Source of the DNA: Frigoribacterium sp. VKM Ac-2836
GTDB taxonomy: Bacteria > Actinomycetota > Actinomycetes > Actinomycetales > Microbacteriaceae
Assembly (NCBI RefSeq): GCF_013248995.1
Contig: NZ_JABRPK010000002.1
Coordinates: 434,001 to 498,000 of the forward strand
Reading direction: 5' to 3'
DNA length: 64,000 bases
Numbering within the stretch: the stretch's first letter is position 1; every line of letters starts with the position of its first letter. The translations under genes and the position numbers were made by a program. Shown one piece after another: positions 25,415-33,171 of the stretch. The notes under the pieces are model-generated. The model made no database searches. It was not told where the DNA came from and was given only the letters and a program-made list of their open reading frames with translations.

Positions 25415-26667
25415 AGTGAACCCACGACCGGTTCACGTCGTTTCTGTCGGTACGACCCGTCGACGAGGTCGGACACGATCGTCTTGATCGTGACCACGTC
25501 ACCGACGTGCCCCACGAGTCCGACGGGGCCGCTGACGCCGGCCCAGAGAATCCCCGGACCGAAGTGGGCGGTGGCTGACGGGCCACCTCGTGCCAAGCGG
25601 CGGACGAGGACGAGCTCGAGGCCGCCGCCGCCGACCATCTCGTCCACGAATCGAACCAGGGGGCTGCGGCCGATGGCGTCCGCTTGGGCCGAGAGCTCGC
25701 GACGGGCTTGCGCCCTCACGGCGTTGGCATACTTCGGGGCAACAGTGTTGGCCCGCAGAGCGGCACCGGAATGGGTCACCGACGTCTTCGTGGCCGACAC
25801 GGCCCGGCTGACGGCGCGAAGTCCGCCCAGGCCGACGCAGGCCATGCCGAGGTTGGCGAGGTCACCGAGCACGTCCGCCGGAGTCGCGTCGCCGGCTGCG
25901 GCCTGGGCCAGGGTGATCAGAAGCGAGAGGGCGCCCGCAGCGATCGAGATCCCGAGCAGCAACGGGGCGACGGGACCGGCGAACATCGCAGCGATGCCGA
26001 GCACGAAGCCCAGAACGCTCAGGACGTCTTTGGTGATGTTCAGGGCTTCCTGCGCGTCGTGCACCACCTGCTTCACGTCGTCCCACCAGGTGTCGCGCAG
26101 CTCGTCGTCGCCGGCCAGGCGGATGGCCGCGATTGCCTGGTCGTTCAGGGCGCCGTACTCGCCGTCGGTGTCACCGCCGCTGCCGACCAGGCGGGTGATG
26201 ACCGCCTTCGCGTCGGCGAGGTCGGTGTCGGCGAGGTCGACGGCCCGCGTCCGGGCGGCCTCTTGTCGGTCGATCTCGAAGGGGTCGGTCTCGCCGGGGA
26301 CGACGAACTTGTCGGCCGTGCGCCGCGCCTCCTTCGCGTCGTCGGCGTCGAGGCGCGCGGCGTCGGCCTGGCGCTGCAGCTCTTCGAGGTCGTCCGCATA
26401 GGTGTCGAGCGCCGTGGCGAGGTCGAGGTAGCGCTGCTTCGCCTTGTCGATCGCGTCGGCGAGCGGTTCCGCCGAGGTCGTGAAGGTCCGGCCCGACTCG
26501 GAGTCCCAGCCGTCGGCCTTCGCCAACCGACGCAGTCGCCTCGACTGTGTCTCGATCGACGTGCCCGTGGCCCGAGCCGCGCTCGCCGACGACCGGATCT
26601 CGGTCGGGTCGCCGGGGACCGGGTCGCCAGGCAGGTCGAGGGGGCTCCAGTCCCACGGGCGGCTCAT
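25411..26667 (-). CDS. Putative type VII-secreted protein (LXG/T7SS-signal-like N-terminus)
   Basis: 418 residues. The N-terminal helical region (about 20-120) has GWDSESGRTFTTSAEPLADAI and a long coiled coil, as in actinobacterial proteins with a predicted T7SS secretion signal. An acidic helical middle follows, then a hydrophobic pair of helices (about 215-262, VLSVLGFVLGIAAMFAGPVA). A distinct C-terminal domain (about 300-418) has Gly-rich hydrophobic sequence and a basic tail. The size and modular layout suit a polymorphic effector; the toxic activity is not recognisable. The ATG overlaps the WXG100-like gene. Confidence 0.6.
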   Translation of the reverse strand: MSRPWDWSPLDLPGDPVPGDPTEIRSSASAARATGTSIETQSRRLRRLAKADGWDSESGRTFTTSAEPLADAIDKAKQRYLDLATALDTYADDLEELQRQADAARLDADDAKEARRTADKFVVPGETDPFEIDRQEAARTRAVDLADTDLADAKAVITRLVGSGGDTDGEYGALNDQAIAAIRLAGDDELRDTWWDDVKQVVHDAQEALNITKDVLSVLGFVLGIAAMFAGPVAPLLLGISIAAGALSLLITLAQAAAGDATPADVLGDLANLGMACVGLGGLRAVSRAVSATKTSVTHSGAALRANTVAPKYANAVRAQARRELSAQADAIGRSPLVRFVDEMVGGGGLELVLVRRLARGGPSATAHFGPGILWAGVSGPVGLVGHVGDVVTIKTIVSDLVDGSYRQKRREPVVGSL

Positions 26668-26963
26668 GCCGCACCCGCCGTGTCGGTCGGGGTCAGCGCC
26701 GCGGCCAGCTCGTCCTCGGCCTGCGTGAAGGTCTTCCGAGCCCCCTCGGCCATGGCGCCGACCGCGGCGATCGACTCGAGCATGCGCCCCCGGGCGATCG
26801 CCCAGTCATCCGCGAACGCCGTGACGGCCTGCTGCAGGCGGGGCGAGCCGATCCCGTCACCCGTGGTGCCGGAGCTGCCCGACGACAAGTCGGTGTGCAG
26901 GGTCTGCAGGTCGCGCGCCAACGTGGCCAGCGCCTCCAGGTCGATGTCCATGTACCCGGCCAC
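26664..26963 (-). CDS. WXG100/ESAT-6-like small helical protein
   Basis: 99 residues, predicted helical hairpin: LEALATLARDLQTLHTDL, a Gly/Ser turn, then LQQAVTAFADDWAIARGRM. Size and helix layout fit the WXG100 superfamily, though the WXG triplet itself is absent and FADDWA sits near the place. The GTG at 26963 has GAGGGGAG about 5 bases upstream. First gene of the accessory operon, overlapping the next by ATGA. Probably a secretion partner of the following protein. No ESX/T7SS core genes lie in the window. Confidence 0.6.
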   Translation of the reverse strand: MAGYMDIDLEALATLARDLQTLHTDLSSGSSGTTGDGIGSPRLQQAVTAFADDWAIARGRMLESIAAVGAMAEGARKTFTQAEDELAAALTPTDTAGAA

Positions 26964-26998
26964 GGTGGCTCCCCTCGTCGATATGAGCAATGTCACAC

Positions 26999-27004
26999 AC
27001 CATA
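26999..27004 (-). promoter_or_regulatory. Possible -10 (TATGGT) of the accessory operon
   Basis: TATGGT fits TANNNT and would place transcription start about 28 bases before the WXG100-like GTG. No convincing -35 is seen. Confidence 0.3.
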
Positions 27005-27078
27005 CCGACTGTTCGGCCCACCACGACCTGCCTGTGGACAACGCGTCGCCCGACGGGACACGCGCCGGCGATCCGCAC

Positions 27079-27106
27079 CTAACGCCCCGCCACCCCCGGC
27101 CGATAG
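27079..27106 (+). promoter_or_regulatory. Sigma-28-type promoter of flbD-motA-motB
   Basis: CTAACG at 27079-27084, 14 bases, GCCGATAG at 27099-27106. Start of transcription near 27113, leaving a leader of about 73 bases before flbD. Confidence 0.85.
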
Positions 27107-27138
27107 TCACCCGTAGCCGCTCAGGACGAGCAGCGACA

Positions 27139-27162
27139 CCTGCCCCCACGGACGGAGGCAGG
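27139..27162 (+). promoter_or_regulatory. GGA-loop hairpin in the flbD leader (possible CsrA site)
   Basis: CCTGCC (27139-27144) pairs with GGCAGG (27157-27162). The 12-base loop, CCCACGGACGGA, displays two ACGGA cores. A further AGGACG lies next to the flbD start. It is weaker than the flgB/fliH hairpins. Confidence 0.4.
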
Positions 27163-27185
27163 AGACACAGACCTAGGACGGGCCG

Positions 27186-27587
27186 ATGATCGTCGTCACG
27201 CGACTCAACGACAGCAGATTCGCTGTCAACCCTGACCTCATCGAGCGCATCCACGAGACGCCCGACACGGTCCTGATCATGGTCGACGGCGCCAAGTACG
27301 TCGTGACCGAGCCGATGGCCGAGGTCATCGAGATGATCGCCCGTTACCGGGCCCGCATCGTCTCGCTCGCCTACGACGAGCCGTCCGTCACCGCGCCGGC
27401 CGGTCAGGCCCTCGGCAACCGCACCTCGACGGGTCCGCAGCTCGGCATCGTCCGTGGCTCGTCCGGGTCCGGAGGCGCGGGTCGCGTCACCGAGTTCCGT
27501 CCCGCCGTGCAGGCTCCCGCCGTGCACGCGCCGGCGCCGCACGCCCCGGCGGCTTCCGCCCCGACCGACGCCACGCAGGGACGCTGA
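27186..27587 (+). CDS. flbD: Flagellar protein FlbD/SwrD
   Basis: 133 residues. The N-terminal 60 residues are the whole FlbD/SwrD family (MIVVTRLNDSRFAVNPDLIERI...PDTVLIMVDGAKYVV). In Bacillus the SwrD protein raises flagellar power. A Gly/Ala/Pro/His-rich tail doubles the usual length. The ATG at 27186 has AGGA 9 bases upstream. Followed 2 bases later by motA. Normally next to flgE; here it is separated from flgE by the accessory block. Confidence 0.87.
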   Translation: MIVVTRLNDSRFAVNPDLIERIHETPDTVLIMVDGAKYVVTEPMAEVIEMIARYRARIVSLAYDEPSVTAPAGQALGNRTSTGPQLGIVRGSSGSGGAGRVTEFRPAVQAPAVHAPAPHAPAASAPTDATQGR

Positions 27588-27589
27588 CC

Positions 27590-28426
27590 GTGGATCCCGC
27601 AACGATCATCGGCATCGTCCTCGCGCTGGGCGCCCTCTTCGGCATGATCCAGCTCGAGGGTGTCAGCATCGCCGGGCTGCTGCTGCCCGCGCCGATCATC
27701 CTGGTCTTCGGCGCCACGATCGGCGTCGGCATCGCCGGGACGACCATCAAGGACGCGATCCTCAGCTTCAAGAAGATCTCGCGCGCGTTCACCGGCAAGG
27801 TCGTCCCCCCGCAGTCGGTCATCGACGGCGTCGTCTCGCTCGCCGAGAAGGCCCGCAGCGAAGGTCTGCTCTCGCTCGAGCAGGAGGCCGAAAAGCTCGA
27901 CGACCCCTTCATGAAGGGCGCGCTGCAGAACATCGCCGACGGCACCGACGGCGAAGAGCTGCGCATCCTGCTCGAGGACGAGATGGAGTCCCGCCTGGCC
28001 GCCGACCGCACGGCGAGCAAGTTCTTCATGAGCCTCGGCGGATACGCCCCGACGGTCGGCATCGTGGGCACGGTCGTCAGCCTCACCCACGTCCTCGAGA
28101 ACCTCGCCGAACCGGACGAACTCGGCCACATGATCGCCGCGGCCTTCGTCGCGACCCTGTGGGGTCTGCTGACGGCCAACTTCCTCTGGCTGCCGCTCGG
28201 TGCGCGCCTGAAGAAGCTCGCCGACCTCGACGAGCTGCGCATGACGCTGCTGATGGAGGGGGTGCTGGCCGTCCAGGCCGGAAGCCAGCCGCGCCTCCTC
28301 GGCGAACGCCTCAAGGCCATGGTGCCGACGCACGCGCTCGAAGGCGGCGACGGGAAGGGCGGCAAGGGCGGCAAGGCCAAGGCCGGCGCGAAGAAGGGCG
28401 GCGACGACCAGGGGCTGGCCGCATGA
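27590..28426 (+). CDS. motA: Flagellar motor stator protein MotA
   Basis: 278 residues with four membrane helices (about 4-24, 28-50, 150-172, 183-205) and a large cytoplasmic loop of charged residues between helices 2 and 3. GGYAPTVGIVGTVVSLTHVLEN is the conserved helix 3 region. The GTG at 27590 follows flbD by two bases and the stop overlaps motB (ATGA). The Lys/Gly tail is strain-like low complexity. A minus-strand copy of the 11-mer lies at 28289-28299. Confidence 0.94.
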   Translation: MDPATIIGIVLALGALFGMIQLEGVSIAGLLLPAPIILVFGATIGVGIAGTTIKDAILSFKKISRAFTGKVVPPQSVIDGVVSLAEKARSEGLLSLEQEAEKLDDPFMKGALQNIADGTDGEELRILLEDEMESRLAADRTASKFFMSLGGYAPTVGIVGTVVSLTHVLENLAEPDELGHMIAAAFVATLWGLLTANFLWLPLGARLKKLADLDELRMTLLMEGVLAVQAGSQPRLLGERLKAMVPTHALEGGDGKGGKGGKAKAGAKKGGDDQGLAA

Positions 28427-29469
28427 GCGGGGCACGTGGCGGACGCAAGAAAAAAGGGCACGCCGAGGACGAGCACCCCGACGAGCGCTGGATGGCCTCG
28501 TACATGGACATGATCACCGTGCTGATGTGCATGTTCATCGTGCTGTTCGCCATGTCCAACGTCGACCAGGACAAGTACATCGCCCTGCGCAACTCGCTCG
28601 CCACCGGCTTCGGGCAGACCGACGTCGGCAAGGTCGACACGGCCTCGGGCACCGTCGTCAACGCCTCCGACGTGACCGCAGAGGGCAAGGGCTACTCGTC
28701 GGGCGACGAGACCGACATGAGCAAGGCCGCCGCCTCGGGCGAGGCCCAGACCGCCGAGCAGGCCGCCGCCGCCATGACGGCGGCTCGGGGCGAGCTCGAC
28801 GACCTCACCGCGATCAAGGCGGCCATCGCGGCGAACCTCGAGGGCTCGGGGCTCAGCGCCGACGTCCAGTTCACGGTCGACGCGCGCGGCCTGACCGTCC
28901 GCCTGATCGGGTCGGAGACCTTCTTCGGCACGAACAGTGCCGACCTCAGCGGCACCGCCGTCGCCGTGATGAACGCGATCGGGCCGGTCCTGAAGGCCGC
29001 CGGTCACGACGTCTCGGTCGAGGGGCACGCCGACCAGCGCAGCTCGACCGCTCCCTACGCCACCAACTGGGAGCTCTCGTCCGCGCGGGCCACCCAGGTG
29101 TTGCGCGACCTCGTCGAGCGGGGCGGTGTGGGCGCGGATCACATCCAGTCGGTCGGATTCGGTTCGTCCCGTCCCCTCAGCGCGGGCTCGACCGACGCCG
29201 ATCTCGCCGCCAACCGGCGCGTCGACATCGTCGTCCTGTCGAACCAGTCCGACGCCGTGAGCGCCCTGCTGCCGCAGCTCGAGCAGGCGGCGGCGGCCGC
29301 AGGAGGCGCGGTGACCGACGGTCGCAACCCCTCCGTCCAGCAGGCGGCCGACACCTCGACCACGGCCGAGTCGGGCGGCGCGTCGACGGCGGGCGGCGCG
29401 GCCGAGACCACGGCCGAGAAGAAGACGGAGAAGAAGACCGAGAAGAAGGAGGAGTCCTCGGGCCACTGA
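28423..29469 (+). CDS. motB: Flagellar motor stator protein MotB
   Basis: 348 residues. A basic N-terminus precedes one membrane helix with the proton-carrying D29 (ASYMDMITVLMCMF). A linker follows, then an OmpA-type peptidoglycan-binding domain (about 165-275: VEGHADQRS, NWELSSARA, NRRVDIVVL). The tail is Ala/Thr then Lys/Glu repeats (KKTEKKTEKKEE). It overlaps motA. Asp instead of other residues at the channel position fits a proton-driven motor. Confidence 0.94.
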   Translation: MSGARGGRKKKGHAEDEHPDERWMASYMDMITVLMCMFIVLFAMSNVDQDKYIALRNSLATGFGQTDVGKVDTASGTVVNASDVTAEGKGYSSGDETDMSKAAASGEAQTAEQAAAAMTAARGELDDLTAIKAAIAANLEGSGLSADVQFTVDARGLTVRLIGSETFFGTNSADLSGTAVAVMNAIGPVLKAAGHDVSVEGHADQRSSTAPYATNWELSSARATQVLRDLVERGGVGADHIQSVGFGSSRPLSAGSTDADLAANRRVDIVVLSNQSDAVSALLPQLEQAAAAAGGAVTDGRNPSVQQAADTSTTAESGGASTAGGAAETTAEKKTEKKTEKKEESSGH

Positions 29470-29540
29470 CCTCCGACGGGCGACCCGGCCCGACAGCACG
29501 ATGACGGCAACCCAGTCCGGGGGGTACGGACGATCCTGGG

Positions 29541-29568
29541 CTAACGCTCAGGTGGGGCGGGCCGATAG
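29541..29568 (+). promoter_or_regulatory. Sigma-28-type promoter of the fliM operon
   Basis: CTAACG at 29541-29546, 14 bases, GCCGATAG at 29561-29568. The fliM GTG lies 9 bases after the -10, so the transcript is leaderless or nearly so. Confidence 0.85.
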
Positions 29569-29576
29569 CTCCGTCC

Positions 29577-30524
29577 GTGACACTCCTCGACGCCCCCACG
29601 GGCAGCAGCGCACCGACCGCCACGGTCGGTTCGTCGACGCGCCCGCAGAAGGCCGTCGAGGTCTACGACTTCCGCCGTCCGACGACCCTCGCCCGTGAGC
29701 ACTCGCGTGTCCTCGAGCTGGCCTTCGACACGTTCGCCCGGCAGTGGGGGACGCAGCTCACCGCCAAGGTCCGCGTGCTCTCGCAGGTCACCTGCGACCA
29801 GGTGCAGATGCTCACCTACGACGAGTACGCCTCGTCCCTGCCGCCGACCACCGCGATGGTGCTCTGCACGCTCGAAGGCGTCTCGGCGAAGGCCGTCGTC
29901 CAGTTCCCGTCGTCGGCCGCGCTGGCCTGGGTGAGCCACATGCTCGGCGCGGTGAAGCCCGCCACGCTGCCCGAGCGCACCTTCACGCCCATCGAGCAGG
30001 CCCTCGTGCGCCGCTTGATGGACGACGCCCTCGACGACCTGCGCTACTCGTTCGGCACGATGCTCGCCGATCCGATCAGCGTCGGAGGGTTCCAGTACAA
30101 CTCCCAGTTCGCCCAGGCCGCGCAGAAGTCCGACCTGATGATCGTGGCCTCGTTCGAGATCCGCGTGGGCGAGCACGTGGCGCCGGGCACGGTCGCGATC
30201 CCCGCCGACGTCCTGCTGTCCCAGCTCGGCGAGTCCAACCCGACGATCGACTCCGCCGACGCGCGCGATCTGCTCGGCGCCCAGCTGGCCTCCGTACCCG
30301 TCGGCGTCTCGCTGACCTTCGCCCCGGCCGCGGTGCTGCCGAGCGTCGTGCTCGGGCTGGCCGTGGGCGATCTGCTGCCGCTGCCGCACCCGCAGCACCG
30401 TCCGCTCGAGATCAGCGTCGACGGCCAGCCCGTCGGTCGCGCCGCCGTCGGGGCCGCGGGCTCTCGTCTGGCCGGCATCGTCGTCTCCACCTCCCTGACC
30501 GGCACCGAAGAAGGAACCTCATGA
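29577..30524 (+). CDS. fliM: Flagellar motor switch protein FliM
   Basis: 315 residues; C-ring protein. After a Thr/Ser-rich N-terminus comes VEVYDFRRPTTLAREHSRVLE, the FliM entry motif, then the CheC-like middle domain (about 60-210) and the SpoA domain (about 240-310). The N-terminal CheY-binding peptide typical of chemotactic FliM is not evident. The GTG at 29577 has no ribosome site and sits at the predicted transcription start. It overlaps fliN (ATGA). Confidence 0.93.
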   Translation: MTLLDAPTGSSAPTATVGSSTRPQKAVEVYDFRRPTTLAREHSRVLELAFDTFARQWGTQLTAKVRVLSQVTCDQVQMLTYDEYASSLPPTTAMVLCTLEGVSAKAVVQFPSSAALAWVSHMLGAVKPATLPERTFTPIEQALVRRLMDDALDDLRYSFGTMLADPISVGGFQYNSQFAQAAQKSDLMIVASFEIRVGEHVAPGTVAIPADVLLSQLGESNPTIDSADARDLLGAQLASVPVGVSLTFAPAAVLPSVVLGLAVGDLLPLPHPQHRPLEISVDGQPVGRAAVGAAGSRLAGIVVSTSLTGTEEGTS

Positions 30525-31246
30525 CCGGCACGACCATCACCCTGCACACCGCGGCGGCCGAGGCGCTGGTCGCCCAGCTGCCGACGCCCACGCCGCTGCG
30601 TGCCGTGGCCGTCGACCCGGCCTCCGCGCAGGGCCTCCGCGCCGCGGGCTCGTCCGTCGTCGTCACGTCGTTCGTCGGGTCCGTCTCGGCCGACACCGCG
30701 ATCCTGCTCGCCGACATGGACCAGCTCGCGGCCGCCGCCGGCACCGACAACCCGATGGTCTCGGTCTCCGACGTCCTGCGTCCCGCTCTCGAGGCCGCGA
30801 GCGGCGTGCTCGGCACGGGCGTCCTCGGCGAGAGCCGTCGCGAGTCGGCCGACGCCCTGCTGGCCGATCCCGAGACGGTCGTCTTCGAGCTGACGGCCGC
30901 GGGTCAGCCCGCGGGCTGGTTCGCCCTGCGCCTGCGCGAGAGCGGCACGATCGGCGGCTCGTCGCCGGTGGCCCCGATGCCGGGAGCGGTGTCGACGGGC
31001 AACCTCGGCCGCATCAACAACGTCGAGATGGCCCTGACGGTCGAGATCGGACGCACCCGCATGTCGGTCCGCGACGTCCTCGGCCTCGAGCCGGGTGCCG
31101 TCATCGAGCTCGACCGCTCGGCCGGCGCCCCCGCCGACGTGCTGCTCAACGGTCGCCTGATCGCGCACGGCGAGGTCGTCGTCGTCGACCAGGACTACGC
31201 CGTCCGCATCACCAAGATCCTCGACGTCGCCGACGGCATCGCCTGA
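30521..31246 (+). CDS. fliN: Flagellar motor switch protein FliN/FliY
   Basis: 241 residues. The N-terminal 150 residues are a degenerate CheC-like domain (no intact phosphatase motif recognised). The C-terminal SpoA domain is well kept (VEMALTVEIGRTRMSVRDVL, LNGRLIAHGEVVVVD). This long form resembles FliY of Gram-positives. The ATG overlaps fliM; fliO starts 2 bases after its stop. Confidence 0.9.
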   Translation: MTGTTITLHTAAAEALVAQLPTPTPLRAVAVDPASAQGLRAAGSSVVVTSFVGSVSADTAILLADMDQLAAAAGTDNPMVSVSDVLRPALEAASGVLGTGVLGESRRESADALLADPETVVFELTAAGQPAGWFALRLRESGTIGGSSPVAPMPGAVSTGNLGRINNVEMALTVEIGRTRMSVRDVLGLEPGAVIELDRSAGAPADVLLNGRLIAHGEVVVVDQDYAVRITKILDVADGIA

Positions 31247-31248
31247 TC

Positions 31249-31845
31249 GTGGACACCGTCGTCGTCGGCCTGCGGGTCGTCCTCTCGTTGGGCGTCGTCC
31301 TCGCCCTGCTCTGGGTGCTGCAGAAGCGCCTGGTGAAGGGCGGTCGCGCGGGCACCCGTGCCACGTCGCAGGTCTCGGTCGTCGCCCGTCAGGGCGTCGG
31401 CGCGAAGGCGAGCGTGGTCGTGGTCGACGTCGAGGGCGAGCGCCTCGTGCTCGGTGTCACGGAGTCGTCGGTGACCGTGCTGGCCGCCGCCGACCGTCCG
31501 GTCGACGCCGGCGCCCTCACGCTGGTCCCCGAGCCCACCGGGGCCGGGGCCGAGCCGGCAGCGCAGGAGGCGCGGGTCACCCCGATCGCGCCCGTCGCGT
31601 TCGCGTCCGTCCTGTCCGCCGAGAGCGCCGCGGCCCGCGACGAGCTGCCCGCCCGCCCGGTCGACGCGACCCCCGTCGAGCTGTTGCGCCCCCGCGGCGC
31701 CGCCCGTCGTGCCGCCGTCTCGCGTCCCCGTGACCTCGACGCCCGTCGCCGTGGTCGCACCGCGAAGTCGCTCGATGGCTCGATCCTGGCCCCCGACACC
31801 TGGCGCCAGGCCGCCGCGGCCCTGCGCAGCGGACGAGCCGGATGA
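31249..31845 (+). CDS. fliO: Flagellar biosynthesis protein FliO
   Basis: 198 residues. One N-terminal membrane helix (about 4-25) precedes a small beta domain (VSVVARQGVGAKASVVVVDV, LVLGVTESSVTVL) and an unstructured Arg/Ala tail. FliO helps assemble FliP. The identification rests on this layout and position before fliP. GTG start; the stop overlaps the fliP start. An exact 11-mer copy lies at 31565-31575. Confidence 0.85.
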   Translation: MDTVVVGLRVVLSLGVVLALLWVLQKRLVKGGRAGTRATSQVSVVARQGVGAKASVVVVDVEGERLVLGVTESSVTVLAAADRPVDAGALTLVPEPTGAGAEPAAQEARVTPIAPVAFASVLSAESAAARDELPARPVDATPVELLRPRGAARRAAVSRPRDLDARRRGRTAKSLDGSILAPDTWRQAAAALRSGRAG

Positions 31846-32888
31846 CCGGCCGTCGGTCGTCCGCGTCCCCGACCCGCCCCTCCTTCTCGTCCGCCCTGCG
31901 CGGGCTCGTCCGTCCCACGCTGCGCGACGGCCTGCACGGCGCCCCCCTCGGTCGCTCGGTGGTCGGCGCCGCCCCCGTGCGGTTCGCCGACACGCGCCTC
32001 GCCCGGGCCGTCGTCGTCACTCTTCTGGCGCTCGTCGTGGCGTCAGCCCTCGTGATGCTGATCGGTCAGCAGGCGAACGCGGCCCCGGTGGCGCCGACGG
32101 CCCCCACCGCGCCCACGGCCCCGGCCACGGACGGCAGCGGCACCGAGGGCACCACCGGCACGACCCCCACCGACTTCACCGACACCGACCAGACGACGTC
32201 CGACGGCACCGGCTCCGGTGGGCTCAACATCGACATCAACGGCCCCGACGGAGCGCCCAGCCAGGCCGTCGTCACGCTGATCGGCATCACGCTGCTGAGC
32301 GTCGCGCCCGCGTTGCTGTTGATGATGACGTCGTTCACGAAGATCTTCGTGGTGCTCGCGATGACGCGCAACGCTCTCGCGCTGCCCTCGATCCCGCCGA
32401 ACCAGGTGCTCGCGGGGCTGGCCCTGTTCCTGAGCCTGTTCATCATGGCTCCGATCCTGACCCACATCAACACGGACGCCGTGCAGCCCTACCTCGACGG
32501 CCGTCTCGACCTGCAGGGCGCGATCGACGCGGGCATCGCCCCGCTGCGCGAGTTCATGCTCGCGCACACCCGTGAAGAGGACCTCGCGTTGATGACCCGG
32601 TCGGCGAACCAGCCGAACCCCGCCAGTCAGGCCGACGTGCCCATGCTGACGCTCATCCCGTCGTTCATGATCAGCGAGCTGCGCGCCGCGTTCATCATCG
32701 GCTTCGTCATCTTCATCCCCTTCCTCGTCATCGACCTCGTCGTCAGCGCCGCCCTCATGTCGATGGGCATGATGATGCTGCCGCCGGTGATGATCTCGTT
32801 GCCCTTCAAGATCCTGTTGTTCGTGCTCGTCGACGGCTGGGGGCTCATCATCAAGAGCCTCATCGAGAGTTACCAGGTGGGTGCCTGA
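31842..32888 (+). CDS. fliP: Flagellar export-gate protein FliP
   Basis: 348 residues. A long basic N-terminus and a first helix with an apparent signal sequence (about 48-72, ending LIGQQANAAP) are followed by a Thr/Pro linker. The FliP core (about 135-345) has VTLIGITLLSVAPALLLMM, MTRNALALPSIPPNQVLAG and FMISELRAAFIIGF. The signal-like segment is long compared with Bacillus. The stop overlaps the fliQ ATG. Confidence 0.95.
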   Translation: MTGRRSSASPTRPSFSSALRGLVRPTLRDGLHGAPLGRSVVGAAPVRFADTRLARAVVVTLLALVVASALVMLIGQQANAAPVAPTAPTAPTAPATDGSGTEGTTGTTPTDFTDTDQTTSDGTGSGGLNIDINGPDGAPSQAVVTLIGITLLSVAPALLLMMTSFTKIFVVLAMTRNALALPSIPPNQVLAGLALFLSLFIMAPILTHINTDAVQPYLDGRLDLQGAIDAGIAPLREFMLAHTREEDLALMTRSANQPNPASQADVPMLTLIPSFMISELRAAFIIGFVIFIPFLVIDLVVSAALMSMGMMMLPPVMISLPFKILLFVLVDGWGLIIKSLIESYQVGA

Positions 32889-33163
32889 TGGATTCCAACG
32901 CCGTCCTCGACCTCTCGATGCAGGCCCTGATCATCACCGGCAAGCTCGCCGCACCCGTGCTGATCACCTCGCTCGTCGTCGGCTTCGCCATCTCCCTGCT
33001 GCAGTCGATCACGCAGATCCAGGAGGTCACCCTCTCGTTCGTGCCGAAGGCCGTCGCCGTCGGCATCGCCCTCGTCGTCACCGGCCACTGGATGATCAGC
33101 GAGATGGTGTCGTTCACGACCATGGTGTTCGACCGCATCCCCCAGCTGCTCAGCGGCGGGTAG
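32888..33163 (+). CDS. fliQ: Flagellar export-gate protein FliQ
   Basis: 91 residues, two membrane helices (about 17-40 and 52-75) around LLQSITQIQEVTLSFVPK, the conserved FliQ loop. The length is standard. It starts in the last codons of fliP; fliR follows after 8 bases. Confidence 0.95.
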   Translation: MDSNAVLDLSMQALIITGKLAAPVLITSLVVGFAISLLQSITQIQEVTLSFVPKAVAVGIALVVTGHWMISEMVSFTTMVFDRIPQLLSGG

Positions 33164-33171
33164 GGGCGACC

